From: Serinus canaria
Lineage: Eukaryota; Chordata; Aves; Passeriformes; Fringillidae
Assembly: GCF_022539315.1 (NCBI RefSeq)
Contig: NC_066321.1
Location: 6,325,324-6,389,323 of the forward strand
DNA length: 64,000 bases
Direction: 5' to 3'
Shown in pieces: positions 18,701 to 32,130 of this stretch. A program made the position numbers and the translations under genes. The notes under the pieces are model-generated. The model saw only the letters and a list, made by a program, of their open reading frames with translations. It was not told where the DNA came from and ran no database searches. Position 1 is the stretch's first letter; each line of letters begins with the position of its first letter.

Positions 18701-21700
18701 GCAGAAAATAGGATTAGAAGGGTGGGAGTGAAAAAAAAAAAAAATCTATGTTCAACATGCTAAGTGGACACACTTTGGAAAGGTAATGTGGAAGGATGAA
18801 GTGACACTTTATTTCTTAAACAATTGATAAATTAACAGAATTCCTGCAACCAACAAACACCAGCCTCTTCCCACAGCTTCCCCAGCAAGTTTGTACACAA
18901 CTCCCTCCTTCGAGTGGAAGAACTGATGGATGAATCCTCCAAACTCTGCGGGAAAAGTATTGCCTAACCCCTGACATAACAGTAGTATAAACCTTTCTTG
19001 GATGCAGAAGTGCTTAATTTTCTTTTGGAGAAAAGTCAGGACCTTTCCTAAGAAAACAGATTTTCGAAGATTCATATAAGAAACCTGCAGAACAAGAGCT
19101 TTTTGCAGCTGCTTTTCACATCAATTATAGAAATAAATCTATATTAACATCATAACCTCAGGGTTCCTGCGACTGGAACTCTCCCCACCAGCTGAAAACA
19201 CTCAAAGTTACATATGTTGCTTTGTTAGGGTGAAAGAGGAAAATGTTTATACCTTAAGCAGAAAGGTATCAATCAAAATTATCTTAATAAAAACTATGGG
19301 TGAAAGTAAAAAAAATTACTGCATCCAGCTACTGCTTAATCCCTGCAGAGCACTGCCTACACACAGCTCTTGGTAGCAATTCATTTTGGCAAGATGTCTG
19401 AGACACCCAAATCAAGGGCGAACTCATAAAGGGGAGCTCCTGCTTCTTCCTCCTGCTCCCTACAGCCTGTGCCCCACAGTCTCCAGGTGTAGTCCCACCT
19501 CCACCTTTCCACCCGCTCTGGTGTTTGCTGAACTTTTACATGGCATGATTCCCTGTGAGAAGTGACCCAGAACCATGAAGTTCTTTGGCTAGGGCAGGTT
19601 CTGTTGGGCTGAAGAGCTGTGGAGGTGCACAGGACATTTATGGGAGCCCTAGGCAGCAGAACAAAGCCCCAGGAAGAAGAGCAGCAGCTGTACAGCTCTT
19701 TCTGCAGGGGTGACTTTCAGCTCTGCCCCAGTAGCTCCAGTAAGGGCATTTCAACACCACCAGCCCAACTCAAATAAAGCAACCAGAAGGTGCAGATTAA
19801 TGTTATTATCTAGTAGCTGAGAGCCTGGAGATGAATCCTGAGACAAAAGGTGGAAAACCTGACAAATATCTATATTTGGAACAAATTAGTTCCCCCAGGA
19901 AACTTCTGTTAAGGCAGAGGTGGGAAAAGGACTGGAGAAAAGTGCCCAAGGTGATGAAGGACAGCAAAGGAGAAAAAACAAACAAAAGCAACCACACATA
20001 ACCTTGAAAATCCTGACTGGGAGAGCAAGGGAGGATTCCAGAGGGAGCAACAATTCTCCTGCCCACAAACAGACCAGGCTGTGCTCATGGATGATCCAAA
20101 AGCCATATGCTAGGGTCTCCAAGTTTGCTCTCCCTAGTAACTAGTGCCTCAGTGGTCCAAGGTGTTAAAATATACTACCCAGCACCTGTAAAAATGTAGC
20201 AGCTGATACTATGACTGCCATTCATTTAACTGAAAATTCAAAGCAGCCTTGTACAATTATCAGAAATATAAACTAGAATTATGCAGAGACAGCTGTTCCC
20301 TGTTTCCAGAAAAGTCAACACACTCCTGCTTTTTGCTTGTCATGACTAAAGTTTGAGACCCATTAAATGACCAACTAGGGAGTAAAGAGTTCTGGCCTGC
20401 CTACTGAACTCTGATATTGTGTGCAGGTCTGATCTTAATTAAAACAATTATTAGAAACAAACAAATGAGAAATTGGTCCACTTTTGAAGCATGAATCTAA
20501 AAGATTCCCTAGTCTTGTTTACTGGAAAATGCTATACAAGTGAATCCATGCTGCAATGATTTAAATACACTTAAATCAAAGATTTATGCTTTTCTTGATG
20601 ATGTTATTTACACAGATTTTGAAGTTCTACATGAATCAGTTAACAACTAAATGCTATTTACTCCATTAGTATTAGAAGATACTTCTTATTTGATTCAATT
20701 TACCAAGGTACTTAGTAATCAGATTTTCAAAGGAAGAGTATGATAAACCAGAATACAAAAGTATCATGTGCAGCTATTCTACCTCCTCCAAAATTAATTA
20801 GGGACTGAATGCATATCACTGTCTGTGCACATTATGTCCTACTACCAAGTGTAGACATCATGAAAAAAATTAACTGGACAGAAATAGAACCAAATGCACC
20901 AGAAGCCATTTGCAGACTTTCTCAACAAAGTTTCCTCCAATTTGGAAGGAAAATCCCCCAAAAGTGAGCCAAATAAAAGGCTATCCCAGGTTTTGCTCTA
21001 GCTCATCTTGCTGCAATTTTACAGAAGTGATCTGCTCTCCTGTACTGTCCCCTGCCCCTCTGTCAGAGGTGCTGCTCCAGCAGCAGCAGAGCACAGGTTT
21101 ACTCTCCATTCCTCCCTCCCTGAGCTCACAGGGATTGGCATTGCCTGCCCCAGGGCATGGCTGGGCACCCCTGGGACCAAGGCACCACCACCCCACCTCC
21201 CCTCACTGGCATAGCGTGGAGAGAGGAAGGAAAGGCAGAGACAACCTTAAAGCACCAGAACACACCTGTCAAACATCCACTCCAGACAGACACCTCAGCA
21301 CACACGGTGTCCTTTGGACAACAATAATGCTGAACATTAGAAAAAAACCCTGAAACTTGCCCTCAGCCTTCTTAAATACCTTCTTTTCTTTACTGGGACA
21401 TTTTGCATTCTACAACCTCTCTTATAGAGCAATATAGTGTCCTTCTTTTTCACACTCAGGGCCTCAGATAGGACACTACCACTGCTCATGAGACAGTTGA
21501 CAGGCTGTTAAAGAGGACACCTTTCACAGGAATAGGCATGTGAGAAGCCAAGGTGTATTATTAGCAACTATCCCTCCCCCTCCTTTTATATTTTAAATTC
21601 TGAGCAATACTCTAAGGCTCTTTAATCCTGCCTCACCTTCTCCTGTGAGTTCACTCCTGAATGCAATAAAAACACTGAGATGACAGTGACAAAGAATACC

Positions 21701-24700
21701 AAGATAATTCCTTCAGGAATGTAGCTGCATAAATGAGAATAAGATATTTCATGACAAGCAAGACTAGAGAAGTCTTTTATTCTACATATTGACAGGAAAC
21801 TGCAGTATCCAAATACCTGTGGAAATCAGGAGTTTGTTGAAATTTATTATCCATAAACTCAAAAAATAAAACTTGAAATGTACCCTGAAAAAACTCTGCC
21901 ACTACCCAGTGCTTCTTCAGAGTGCTCTGGTCCCCATGAGGCTCAGCTGTTCCATTCTGCACAAAGCACTGTCATTCCTCTTAGTTCCCTTCTTGCACTT
22001 CCACCTTTGATACAAATGATCAGAGCCAGGTACATCAAAGGAAGTAAACACCTTTGGTTTCCTCCTGGAAAATGAAACAGTTCTCTGGATGTAGCTCCTG
22101 CTACAGTGGAACATGACAAAGGGATTCTTATAAGGTACTTCCAGCTCACTATTAAATCTGGCAGACTACAGCACAGTTCTTTTCACCATTTAGAAAAGGA
22201 AGAGGTTGGACATACTAGGATACTACCTAAGGAAAAGACAATCCCACAACAGTTCTTGTTTTGACTAGAGGAGCTACCCAGCATGAAGAACAATGGAAGT
22301 CCAAGTTGCAGGGTTCCTGATAAAATAACAGTTCTAGCATTGAACAACCTGTGGTGGATGAAAACCAGCCTGGCTAACATTCACATACTGTTATTATAAA
22401 ACACAGCTCTGTGGCTAGGCCACCCTCATTAAGGTAACAAAAATAATCTTAAATGGTTTATATACTATTTAAAGTTGTAGCTCTATTAGGATCTATTCTC
22501 ACTTTTTTTTTTGGTAGCTTTAGAGAGAGAAGGAAAAAAATAATTTCCCAGACAGACTTCAAAACAGTTCACTGAACACTATTTTTTATATAATTGTCTC
22601 CTGGCAAGCATCTGCACAGGGTAACATACCTTGGCAGACAAAAGCCATTTCAGCTTGAACACTGTTAGAGCATTAACCTTTCCAAAATGCCATACCTCAG
22701 AGAGAGCAGAGCATTAGGTTAGTGGAAAATCCATCTGTTGAATGGCTAAGCCTCTCGTCCCCCAAAGAACACGCCTGTCCAAAGGCATGAGGAAAGAACT
22801 ATTTAGAAATGCTTATGAAATACAGCATGACATATCTTTAGTTTTTGCTAGCATGGTTCTGTTGGCTTGGGAGGGGAGAAATGAATGCCCTTCTCACATG
22901 ACATTGCTGTACCAGCAAAAGCTCTGTAGAAACAACTATGCTGACGAAGACTTTGTTGGCTTAGCTTTCATCATTCAGAGAAACCCAACTGACAGCAGAA
23001 AAACTCCTCCCGGCTCTTGAGCCATCTCTAGGGCTGATATTCAGAAAAATCTGTGTCCATGTGCCCACACCAGCACCCTCCCACAACTTGCAGCCATTTT
23101 TTCCTTTGAGCAAGCCCTAAACCTGCCCTTGCTCTCTTCACCTTGTTCATATTGCATGGTCACCCATCATCCTTTATCAGCTCCTTTTGACATCTTGCAC
23201 ATTTTTTTTTGCACAAATTTTCACTCACTTTTAACTATACCTTTAGAAAGCTTCCAACAATTCTAAGAAATGCACACATAATACAAAATACCCCATAGCA
23301 CAAAAGTCTGCATCACCATATAATCTGTTTAATATTTATCTGTATGTATCTATTTAAAATCCCTTTAAGTCATAAAGTCAGTCAGATCACAGGGCCAAAC
23401 CCAAACTATCTACCTGTTTTCAACTATCAAATAGCAACAGTTGTCTTATTAAAAACAATCCTTAAAAACTGAAGAATCATCTGTTATTACATCATTCTCT
23501 GAAGCCTCATTTCTAGAGTCAAGGCCTTAAAATGGAATAAGAGTAACAATATGCTTTCTTTGTGTCAATTGGAAATCAATAGTCTGGGGAAAAAACACTT
23601 GGTTTTCTCTTTATGAGGATGTTGATGCTTGCTAAAAGGTCAGAGGTTTTATAGCACAATAAAGTACAAGTATAGCCTGAGATGTTTACAGTTGCTTTTA
23701 AATAAAAAAATTGGAAACTTGTTTTATATTACCCAATTGTAAACTAACCAAAGGTATCTTCAAGAATCTTTTAAGCTTAGCATTGGTTAATTTTGGTATA
23801 TTAGAAACAGTCCAGAAGTAAGAGAAAATAAATATTTTAAGTTCAGATGATGTAAAAAATCATCTTGGGTACTCAAAACACTCCATAGAAAACACATAAG
23901 ATCAAACAAATTCATGCCATCTACAAGTCCCCAGATGATGCAGTAGCAAACTAAAACCTTAAAATAGTCAAAGATTGATTTTTTTCCCCCAGCTATTTTA
24001 AGTAAATGAACTGAAGCATTGCCTTTGACTATTTCTAGTGGAGATCCGCCAAACAGCAGCTTTCTTAAGACACAAATCTCCATTTCATTTAGAAAACAGC
24101 CATCCACAACTGCATACAGCACCTAACAATTTTCTGTACATAAATCAGGTTTCATTCTTAGAATATCTAAGCTAACCATCATATTTCCATCAGTAATATG
24201 AAAAAGTGTCACTAAAACTGAGAGGAATTTCAACAGTGGATAGTAGGAAGAGATTCCTGGAGTTACCAGGCAAGGTTAAAGATTCTGTTTAGGACCCTAA
24301 GATTCTCAATATTATGCAAAGGACTTAGTTTTCAAGAAAGTTAAGCAAAAGCACCAACTCTAACAGGCCCTTTCTTTCAATTTTACAACAAAATTCACTA
24401 ACATGGTAAATTACTGTACCATCTCTGCATAAAATGAAGACAAAAATCATCAAAGCAAACAAGAGAAACATGACAGAACTTTCCCTGGGGCACTATCAAT
24501 GCTCTCACCTATGTCCTGCTGCCACAGCTTCACAAATATCACATCACATCACCACCATACACACAAACATAATCCGGCTGCTTGGTGAATTCAAATACCA
24601 GGCAAAAACAAATCACAATTTCAAAACTGTCTACCCTACAAACTTTAATCCTCTAGCAGTGTATTTTTGCTTAATTTGTAACAAAACCACAGCAGGTCTG

Positions 24701-24922
24701 ATGTCAGCAGTTCTGATAGTGCAGAAATTTGATAAAAATTAAATTACTGATCTTCATGGAATCAAATGTCATCAGTTTAACAGCCATCCAAAATTACTTG
24801 TTATCTCAACAAAAAGACATTTGGTCTACAACACAGGACAGTCATCAACTGCATAGGAAAAAAAAAACATTTTCACATAGCCTACTATAAATACCGTTTT
24901 CAGTTCGAAACTTATCTTTACC

Positions 24923-24944
24923 AAAAAAAAAAAAAAAAAAAAAG
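24923..24944. repeat. Poly(A) tract
   Basis: Uninterrupted run of 22 A's on the plus strand. No retrocopy body is visible immediately upstream, so I treat it as simple sequence rather than as a processed-gene tail. Confidence 0.9.
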
Positions 24945-25351
24945 GCTTGCTTGTATTTCCTCATTGGAATGGAGATAACAGTAACACTTTAGAAAAAAAA
25001 ACACAAGCAAAAAAAATTTAGGCATCTCCCCCATTTCCCCCGCCTTGGGAAATTCTTTTAGCAGTGATATTTTTAATGCTTTTCCAACCACAGCACAAAT
25101 ATAACACCGAGTAAATAAAAATTAGCAAAACTACCATTATTAAATAAGATGTAAGAAAAAGTATTTTTCAAGTCAATGTTTAAAGAAGGAAGAGATTTAG
25201 GGATGCTAATGATCTCTGCTAACTGATTAGGCCTAGAATGGCTTTTGTGGGAAAAGGAAACCGAAGGCAAACTGCAATTTGTCTCCAGACATTTTTTTTA
25301 TTCTTCTCCTCTCAGGCAGCGTTTCGATGCCCTGTTCCAGGGCTCACATAC

Positions 25352-25500
25352 CTGCATGCTCTCGGCATTTTGCTCCATTATTCAGCCCCCGGGGCGTGCT
25401 CTCCATCCCCCCCGGGCCGGGGCTCAGCGTGTGCCCGTGGAGGTGGAGCGGCCGCCCCGCCCGGCGCTGCGGCGGCGCTGCCCGAAGCCGCGGAGACAAT
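25352..25500 (-). other. R3HDM1: Candidate alternative first exon of R3HDM1
   Basis: Reading the minus strand out of the CpG-dense patch, the sequence reaches ATGCAG|GTATGTGAG, a near-consensus splice donor with its exon end at 25352. The 5' end is unknown; 25500 is a nominal limit inside the CpG patch. A short frame, MESTPRGLNNGAKCREHA, opens just before the donor. It would meet a stop soon after joining either the 15.4-kb or the 14.5-kb exon, so the exon would be non-coding. This would make a second, downstream R3HDM1 promoter about 18.6 kb inside the gene. Antisense transcription is an alternative. Confidence 0.4.
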
Positions 25501-25575
25501 GGGAAGCCACAGCTGGGAGCCGCGCTGGCACTGTCACTGTCACCCAGCACCGCCACCCAGGGAGCTCCTCCTCGG
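25380..25575. promoter_or_regulatory. Small intronic CpG-dense patch, putative internal promoter
   Basis: Abrupt change from AT-rich intron to GC-rich sequence with many CpGs, including a CCCCGCCC GC-box-like motif and GGCCGCC, GCGGCGGCG runs around 25450-25495. It ends abruptly by about 25.6 kb. There is no TATA box in the obvious position and no protein family in any frame. Unmethylated CpG-dense patches in vertebrate introns often mark alternative promoters; that reading is inference. CpG content and the donor beside it are seen directly. Confidence 0.5.
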
Positions 25576-26290
25576 CAATTCACAACCTCCCGAAGCTCTC
25601 CGGCTGCTAGAAAATGGCTGGACACATTTTAATCACTTTCTCCATGAACAGTCAGACTACTCTAAAATTAAAGTTTACACCATGCTGCGAGAATTTCGAT
25701 GTGACAAAGAAGCAGGGCAAAAACATTTGTACCGTAAAGATATTAATTTCCTCTCTAGACAGCTTTATTTCTTCACTTTGGCATTGTGAACACAACACAA
25801 AAAGTCATCAGTAAGTTAGTCCTCAGTGCCAGCAGATAAACACACTTGTCACTGGCAGAATGAATGCTATGATAATTTTCTGGACTGGCACATACCCACT
25901 ATCAGAACCCAAATATGGAAGAAAAACGTCGTCTAAAACAGAGGAGTAAAAAAAGCCAGTTATATGATAATTATCATACTTCCAAAAGCAGTGCCCAGAC
26001 CAGCAGTGTGCAGTTTTGTTGCTTGTGAGAAACCTCTATCCATACCAGCTGCAGCATCACCCTGTGCTCAGCAGCACTGCTGCACACTGATAATCATAAT
26101 CCTCTTCCTGGACTCTCCAGAGACCTCTCTGAGGGATCCTGCACACCAAGTTAGGCTGGAAGGAGAATGGGGCAGTATTTTTAATCTGCAGGCTACAGAG
26201 AGGGGAACTACAAGCTTGGGAGGCTGTAATCCCTGCCAAACAGGAGATCAATTTCCTGTATATTGAAGTGACAAGATTAAAAAACCTTAG

Positions 26291-26310
26291 ACACACACAC
26301 ACACATATAT
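26291..26310. repeat. (AC)n/(AT)n microsatellite
   Basis: Seven AC units followed by a short AT run. Short and intronic, probably polymorphic. Confidence 0.9.
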
Positions 26311-29300
26311 AGACAGACTCATTTCTACAATGTAACAAACACAGGAAATAAAAAACCTAAATCAACCATGGAAAGATTTAGACCTGTCAGAGACTGCAGC
26401 AGTCTCAGTACTAAAATAGATTTTATAAATAAATAAACATAAAATAGATATAAGACATAAAAACATCATTTGATATTGAGACTGCTGCAGTTTGCAAAAG
26501 ATCTTGATCTTTCTATGCTTGCTATTCCCCTCTTGTACCACCTCTGTGCTCCATCTTTAAAGCCTCCACTCTTTCTGCCCACACATGGCAGCGTCACACA
26601 CTCCACACATCTTGGCTGTCGTCCTTGAGCAGCAATATCATATGGCAGGTGGGGGGGGAAGTCAATCTTTTTGATTTAGCTGAAGACAGCAGTTGTTGGA
26701 ATCCCTGCTTTTCTCTCGTGCACTGAGTCCAGTGTAACTGCTGGCTATGCCCCTACTCTACACACCAATTCCCTCCCCACCTCATGGGATCATTCCTGAG
26801 ATCCCATCCCAAACTCGAGGAAAATACAGACAAAAGGCATTATTCTGGAAGGCCCTTGCTATTTTTACATAGGTTCCAGCTGATCTGTAATGGGAGCATT
26901 ACTTCTCATGAAAAAGGCTTCCTCAGCAGGATGCTAGACAAGAAAATTACTTTTATTTTCCTAATTGTGAAATGAATTCCAAATAGGTGATCACCTATGT
27001 GCACAAGCCATTTACTGCACGGTCCATACTCTGAATGCTGCCAAAGAGAATAGTTTTCAGTTTCTGAACACATTATACAGATTACATTAATGTCAGAATA
27101 ATCTTTTAAGCAGTCTCCTCACACAACACTAGGAAAATGTGTCTGCTGTGCATGTCTGGCTAGTGTTATAATCAGATTTGGTATTCACATACACCATGGC
27201 AGAACACCTAGGAGAGCTTTTATAATCAGGAAGATCGGCATCAAGATGCAGCTAGCCTCAAACAGGAAATAAAGTAGTACCCAATGGAGAAAAAACTGAG
27301 CAATGTCCTATTGTTATACTCTGCACTGCCTCTAGGAACATTGTTGTTAATTTTTCTAAAACTCACATACCCACACATTATGAAGAGTTGGGGCTTCTGT
27401 AACTCTATCCTAGAGACTCATCCTAAAGGAGAGGATAGACTGGTCTGGGTTTACTTTCTCATAAGCAAAACCTTTTTATCCTCTACACACATGTATTGAT
27501 CGGCTCTAAGTGATGGATTAAAAATTGGAATAGCACTCATCACCTGAAATGCTCCTGTATCAGAAATGGACTGTATAAATGCCCACCTGATGTTGTGTGT
27601 TCAGCTCTATGGCAGCCTTTATACAAAGATTGTGCCACGTGCAAATGAACACAGGCATAACATGCTAACGTACGTGAAACAGGAAAATAACTGGAATGAA
27701 ATATCATAAAAAGAATGCTGTCATTTCCTCCTTAAATTAGTCAAGACACATTATTAATATGCTTAAGAGCAATAAAAATGTTCAGCCTTCTTTATATTTC
27801 TTTATAGGAAAGATGAGTTGGAGCACTCAGGACTAATTTACAATTGAAACCCTGACCTGGCTGACTAAGTTAACTCAAAACATGTAAATTGTATCTCCAT
27901 TATCAAACACACACGATTACATTTGCTGAAATACCATCTAACAGAATAGGCATCATAAGCTCAAAAACAGATGAGAAAATAAAAAGTTTAAATTCAACTT
28001 AAATTTCAAAGCCATAGCACAGATCAATATACAAACCAGGTATTCAAGAGATAAAAGAAAAGCAGTCTAGAAAGCAATCGGATGCTTGCCAAAGGAGGAA
28101 GAATTCTAGACCTAAGAAAAAAGTGAAGATAAAGCCATTTTCTTCAAAGCCATTTTCCTGACAAAACAATACCCTCAGTCATACTTGTACTTCAAACTGC
28201 AGTATGTAAGTGATGAAAATGAATCTTTATTTTTTTAATCTCATAACAAACTTACACAACTCAGTCTGAGGCAAAAGTGCACCATCAAGTGTCTGCAAAC
28301 CAGTGTCTAACTCAGAGTAGAAAAGACTGGACTATCCCAAATGAAATTTTCTTCAAAACTTAAAAAGGAATACTGACACAGAGACAGAAATCCCAACTGA
28401 TCAAAAGGCTCTGCTACATAGGATACTCTCGGGAAGATTGTACACCTGGCTCTGCAATATCCAAGCAATTGAGGCACAAGGGCCTCTTTACTCCAAAACA
28501 AATCCCAGCAAGACTTACAGGACTGAAAATGCAGGACACAAACTCCTGGAGAAGAACACACACACTGAAATGTTCTAACTAACAACAGCCTTTCCATTTA
28601 GAAGAAAGAAAAAGAGAAAGAAAATTAGTTCTTTGAAGATTTTTAGAGAACAAAATAAAAAGCAAGCCCCTAGACCAACCAGAAGATATTTAAGAAAAAG
28701 TTTGAGACACAAAAAGCTTGAAAAATACTAGAATGAGATATCTCAACTACTCATCCCAATTCCAAAATGAAATTTATCTATAAATTGAAACTAGAGCAGC
28801 TTCTCATTATGAGAAAGGGAGACATTTCCAGAGTTTGTCCCATCCATATGACTTAACAGAAGCATCACGTGAAGCCATATTCTAACTACTCCAAGTTCCA
28901 TCCACTTGACTGATTTGTCTCTTCTCAACTGCTAGTAACTCTTTAACATTTGATTAAATGATATAGAAATGGGCAGAAATAGATTTATGTCTACCCCAAG
29001 AGAAATTGTCTAAGTCCAGGTTGGTCATGAAGGTCTATTCTGTATTTAGTTCTATCATCTCCCTATAAAAACCTCTCACTTCCAAGAAAGCAGAAACAAG
29101 CACTGCAATTTCATTCCTTTGCACCATAAACCCAACACAGTGATGAAGTTGAAATAAACATATTTCTCTGGTGGTTTCATTTTTCTTCTAAGACATAAAA
29201 TATACCCTTACTCTCACAAGTATAAACCGTTAGATACCAGTCACCATTTAGCCATGGTTACTACATGATGATAAGGTCTTGTCCAAGTCTAAATGCAGGA

Positions 29301-32073
29301 GATTTTAAGCTAAAGCCTGAAATGTAAACAATCCCCAAACACAGACTGTGCACAGCTAGTCTTCAAGACTAAATAAAATTACTTTTCAAATACTTCTGGA
29401 CAATGGATGTCAAATGAGCAAGTGTCTGTCTGGTGGGTCTGTTTGTAGGGCCGATTGTGGTCAAAGATTAACTTACTGTTAATTAAAAATTCTAGAGGAA
29501 CAGTAGAAAAGCAAGCTGGAAAAAACATAAGATCTCTCTATAAGTACTCATTATAGCAATGGAAAAATATCAGTGTATCTCTGAGTGTAAGTAAACTTTT
29601 GGTGTTAGCTGGAATAAAAAGTTCTAAGTAATTAAATAGGAGTAACATTCACATTGAAAAGGAAAAAACCACCAACCAAACCTGGCATCTCTTGAAGTTC
29701 ACAAAAAATGTGGGAGGGTTGTTTTTGGGACCAGTTAAAGAAGCCAAAAGATATATTCTGTCCAATTCTTCACCTCTTGAACAAGGAAACTCTTATCTCC
29801 TGCTTACTCAAGGAGAGAGAACAATTTAGGAAAAAGCAAATTCTAGTAGAAGATGATCCTAGAGTATTGAGGTAGCGATTGATGCCATTAACCGTGGTCC
29901 TTAAAGTAATACTTAGTGAATCAAAAAACAGCCCCCAAGCCACCAAATATCTTATTTCCCTCTAGAAAGCACATTAGAACACATTTCAAAAACCTGTATT
30001 TCTAATTTTCTGTGTGGTAGACAATTGTGTTACACAAGAAAGGGGAAAAAATGTTACCAGTAGAAGCTCTAGCCTATCTCCATAATTTGAAATAAGAACC
30101 ACTGAGATTATCATCAACCACAGACTGATTTTTGACATCTACAGAAAACATTGCTGCTTAATAAATGAAAACCAAAGTATTGCTTCTACAGTTAAAGCAA
30201 ACAACTGAGTAATGGCTCATGCTAAATCAAGGAGTGAATATATTACAAAGCAAGACTAAAGATCACTTACTTGGTTTTGTCACATGTTTTATCAATGTAA
30301 TTTCTGTCCTTCCACCTCCAGTTGTTCCTACTACTATTTTCATTCACTCTTACATCTCAAAACTGGGTGTATAACCCTTTCAAGAACCTTCCCATTTTCA
30401 CCACAATCTTACTTTGTTGTGAACAAAAAAAAAAAAAATTAAGCGATTGTAAGTTTAATCTCAAGATGAAAACTTCATGCACACCTAATGAACACACCAT
30501 GTCTAGTTTTGCATTAATATCTTGATATTAACTTTTTCCTGAACTGCACTTTAAATTCAGACTGTTCTAGACCTTCTGTTTTTACAGTCTCATCTAAATG
30601 CCAGGCATTAGATAAGGAGAAAATTAAGCTACTCAGAGGTTGGAGTTTAAGGTCATCCTCACTGTCTGAAAGCAAAAGCTGTAATATGCTCTCACCCAAG
30701 AGGTTCATTATGCTTTGGTTTTTTAATGAAAAAGCAACTGTTGGAACACAAAGTAATATCCCTGAAAAACTTCCTCTGAGCTTCTCCATAAGTGACCCCA
30801 TAAGTCGACTGACACCATGGGCCAGGCATATGTAGGTCCCACATGCTGAACAGGAATTCTTTAAAACCTCAGATCTGCCTTAGAACCAACAGTCAGACAA
30901 ACTTGTGTTGTTTCACTGGATTTATTTTTTCTGGTTTTCTCCCAATGTTTTTTTCCCCCCCATAAGAAAATCTGTCACACGTAGCAGGGGATGGGAATGT
31001 TGAGGGGGTGTGAAATCAATTCCTTTTTTGGTACAGACACTATCAAGCAACCAAAAAAACAAAGGCTTTGTCTATTCCAGCAAAAAAATGACCCGTAGTT
31101 TTGTGAACACAAAAATGAGAGTAGAGAACTGTAAGAACCTGTTTATACTAAACCAGGGTTATTTTCTACAAAGGGACAGCAGAAATACAAGTTCCCAAAT
31201 AATAAAGTCTATCCCCAGAATAACAAAAACCCAAACAATAAGACTTCACTCATGTTTACAAAATTCCATGTTTGGGTAGCACAGCTTGTGTTATCATCCC
31301 AAAAATTCTAAACAATTAGAGCATGGGAACAGAGCTTCAGTGCCAGGTGCTTAAAAGTAAGACAAGAGGAGAGGAGACTTCAGCTGAAATCACAATGAGC
31401 AATTCAGTTGTAATCCCACATTGCAATTCCAATCCTTAAGTACCTCAGAGGCAAAAGACTGAAGAACACTGGTTTAAACCAAGGGAGATGTGAGAGTCTC
31501 TACAAATCTGTATTTTTCAAATGAAGTTGGACTACAGCTTATCAATTTACCAGAAGTCTTTATTCCCGTCTGGAATTCTGAATCTGAAAATCAACAGGTC
31601 AAGTAAGACAAGAGGTGAGGCAGATTTTCTCAGAGCAGCTATGTCTTTACCTTCCACCCAAAGGAGGGAATGCCAGTAACTGCAGGCTTGACTGCCAAGC
31701 AGGATCTGAACACACAGGACAGAGGGGAGCTTTTCCCTTGCTTTATGACAAGAGAGGATTTGGAAGGAACAGTATTTTTAATGTGGTTTTTCAACTAATT
31801 TTTGTCCCTGGGAAAAATAAGATCTGGCTTATCAGTCTTCCTCCTCAATTTTGTTCTAAAAGTACATCTTCTGAGATAAACATGTTCAACCTAAAGCAGT
31901 GAGTGCTGCAGTTGAAACTTGTGTTAGCTCTGGCACTGACACTTTCAAGGACTTTGTTAACACCACCCTTACTCCTGCCCCAAACTTGGCTAATGTCAAT
32001 TTCATAAGCAAAATCTTTTTAAATCCAAAAGTGCTTAAGGTTAAACAAGACCTGACTTTTAATGTAGAATTCA

Positions 32074-32130
32074 AAAGGGGGTAGGAGAAAGGAGGGCAAG
32101 GAGAGAGATGAGAGGAGAGAGAGGGAGGAG
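32074..32130. repeat. Purine-rich (GA-rich) low-complexity tract
   Basis: Almost all A and G on the plus strand, with GAGAGAGA and GGGAGGAG units and only a few pyrimidines. Low complexity in an intron. Confidence 0.8.

Larger units (their letters stand above)
15579..25351 (-). other. R3HDM1: R3HDM1 5' intron, proximal part
   Basis: About 9.8 kb of non-coding sequence between the candidate 5'UTR exon and the intronic CpG patch. It contains A-rich simple sequence at 15677-15715 and a poly(A) run at 24923-24944. Moderately GC-rich patches lie near 19.3-19.8 and 21.0-21.3 kb. Open frames at 20910-21353 and 22742-23020 are not recognisable proteins. No clear CR1 copy was seen. Confidence 0.6.

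Noticed and set aside
20910..21353. 147-codon plus-strand open frame
   Set aside because: Low-complexity composition (S, P, H, Q), no family resemblance, and overlapping open frames on both strands, which indicate stop-poor GC-rich sequence.
22742..23020. 92-codon plus-strand frame with a fairly protein-like composition
   Set aside because: Not recognisable as any family and no splice sites placed around it. It might be a fragment of an unidentified repeat, but I cannot support that.
24923..24944. Poly(A) run as the tail of a processed pseudogene
   Set aside because: No gene-like body precedes it on the plus strand, and no target-site duplication was evident.
25238..25789. 183-codon plus-strand frame across the intronic CpG patch
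   Set aside because: Several overlapping frames on both strands are open here because of GC content. The peptide has no recognisable domain. The patch is better read as regulatory.
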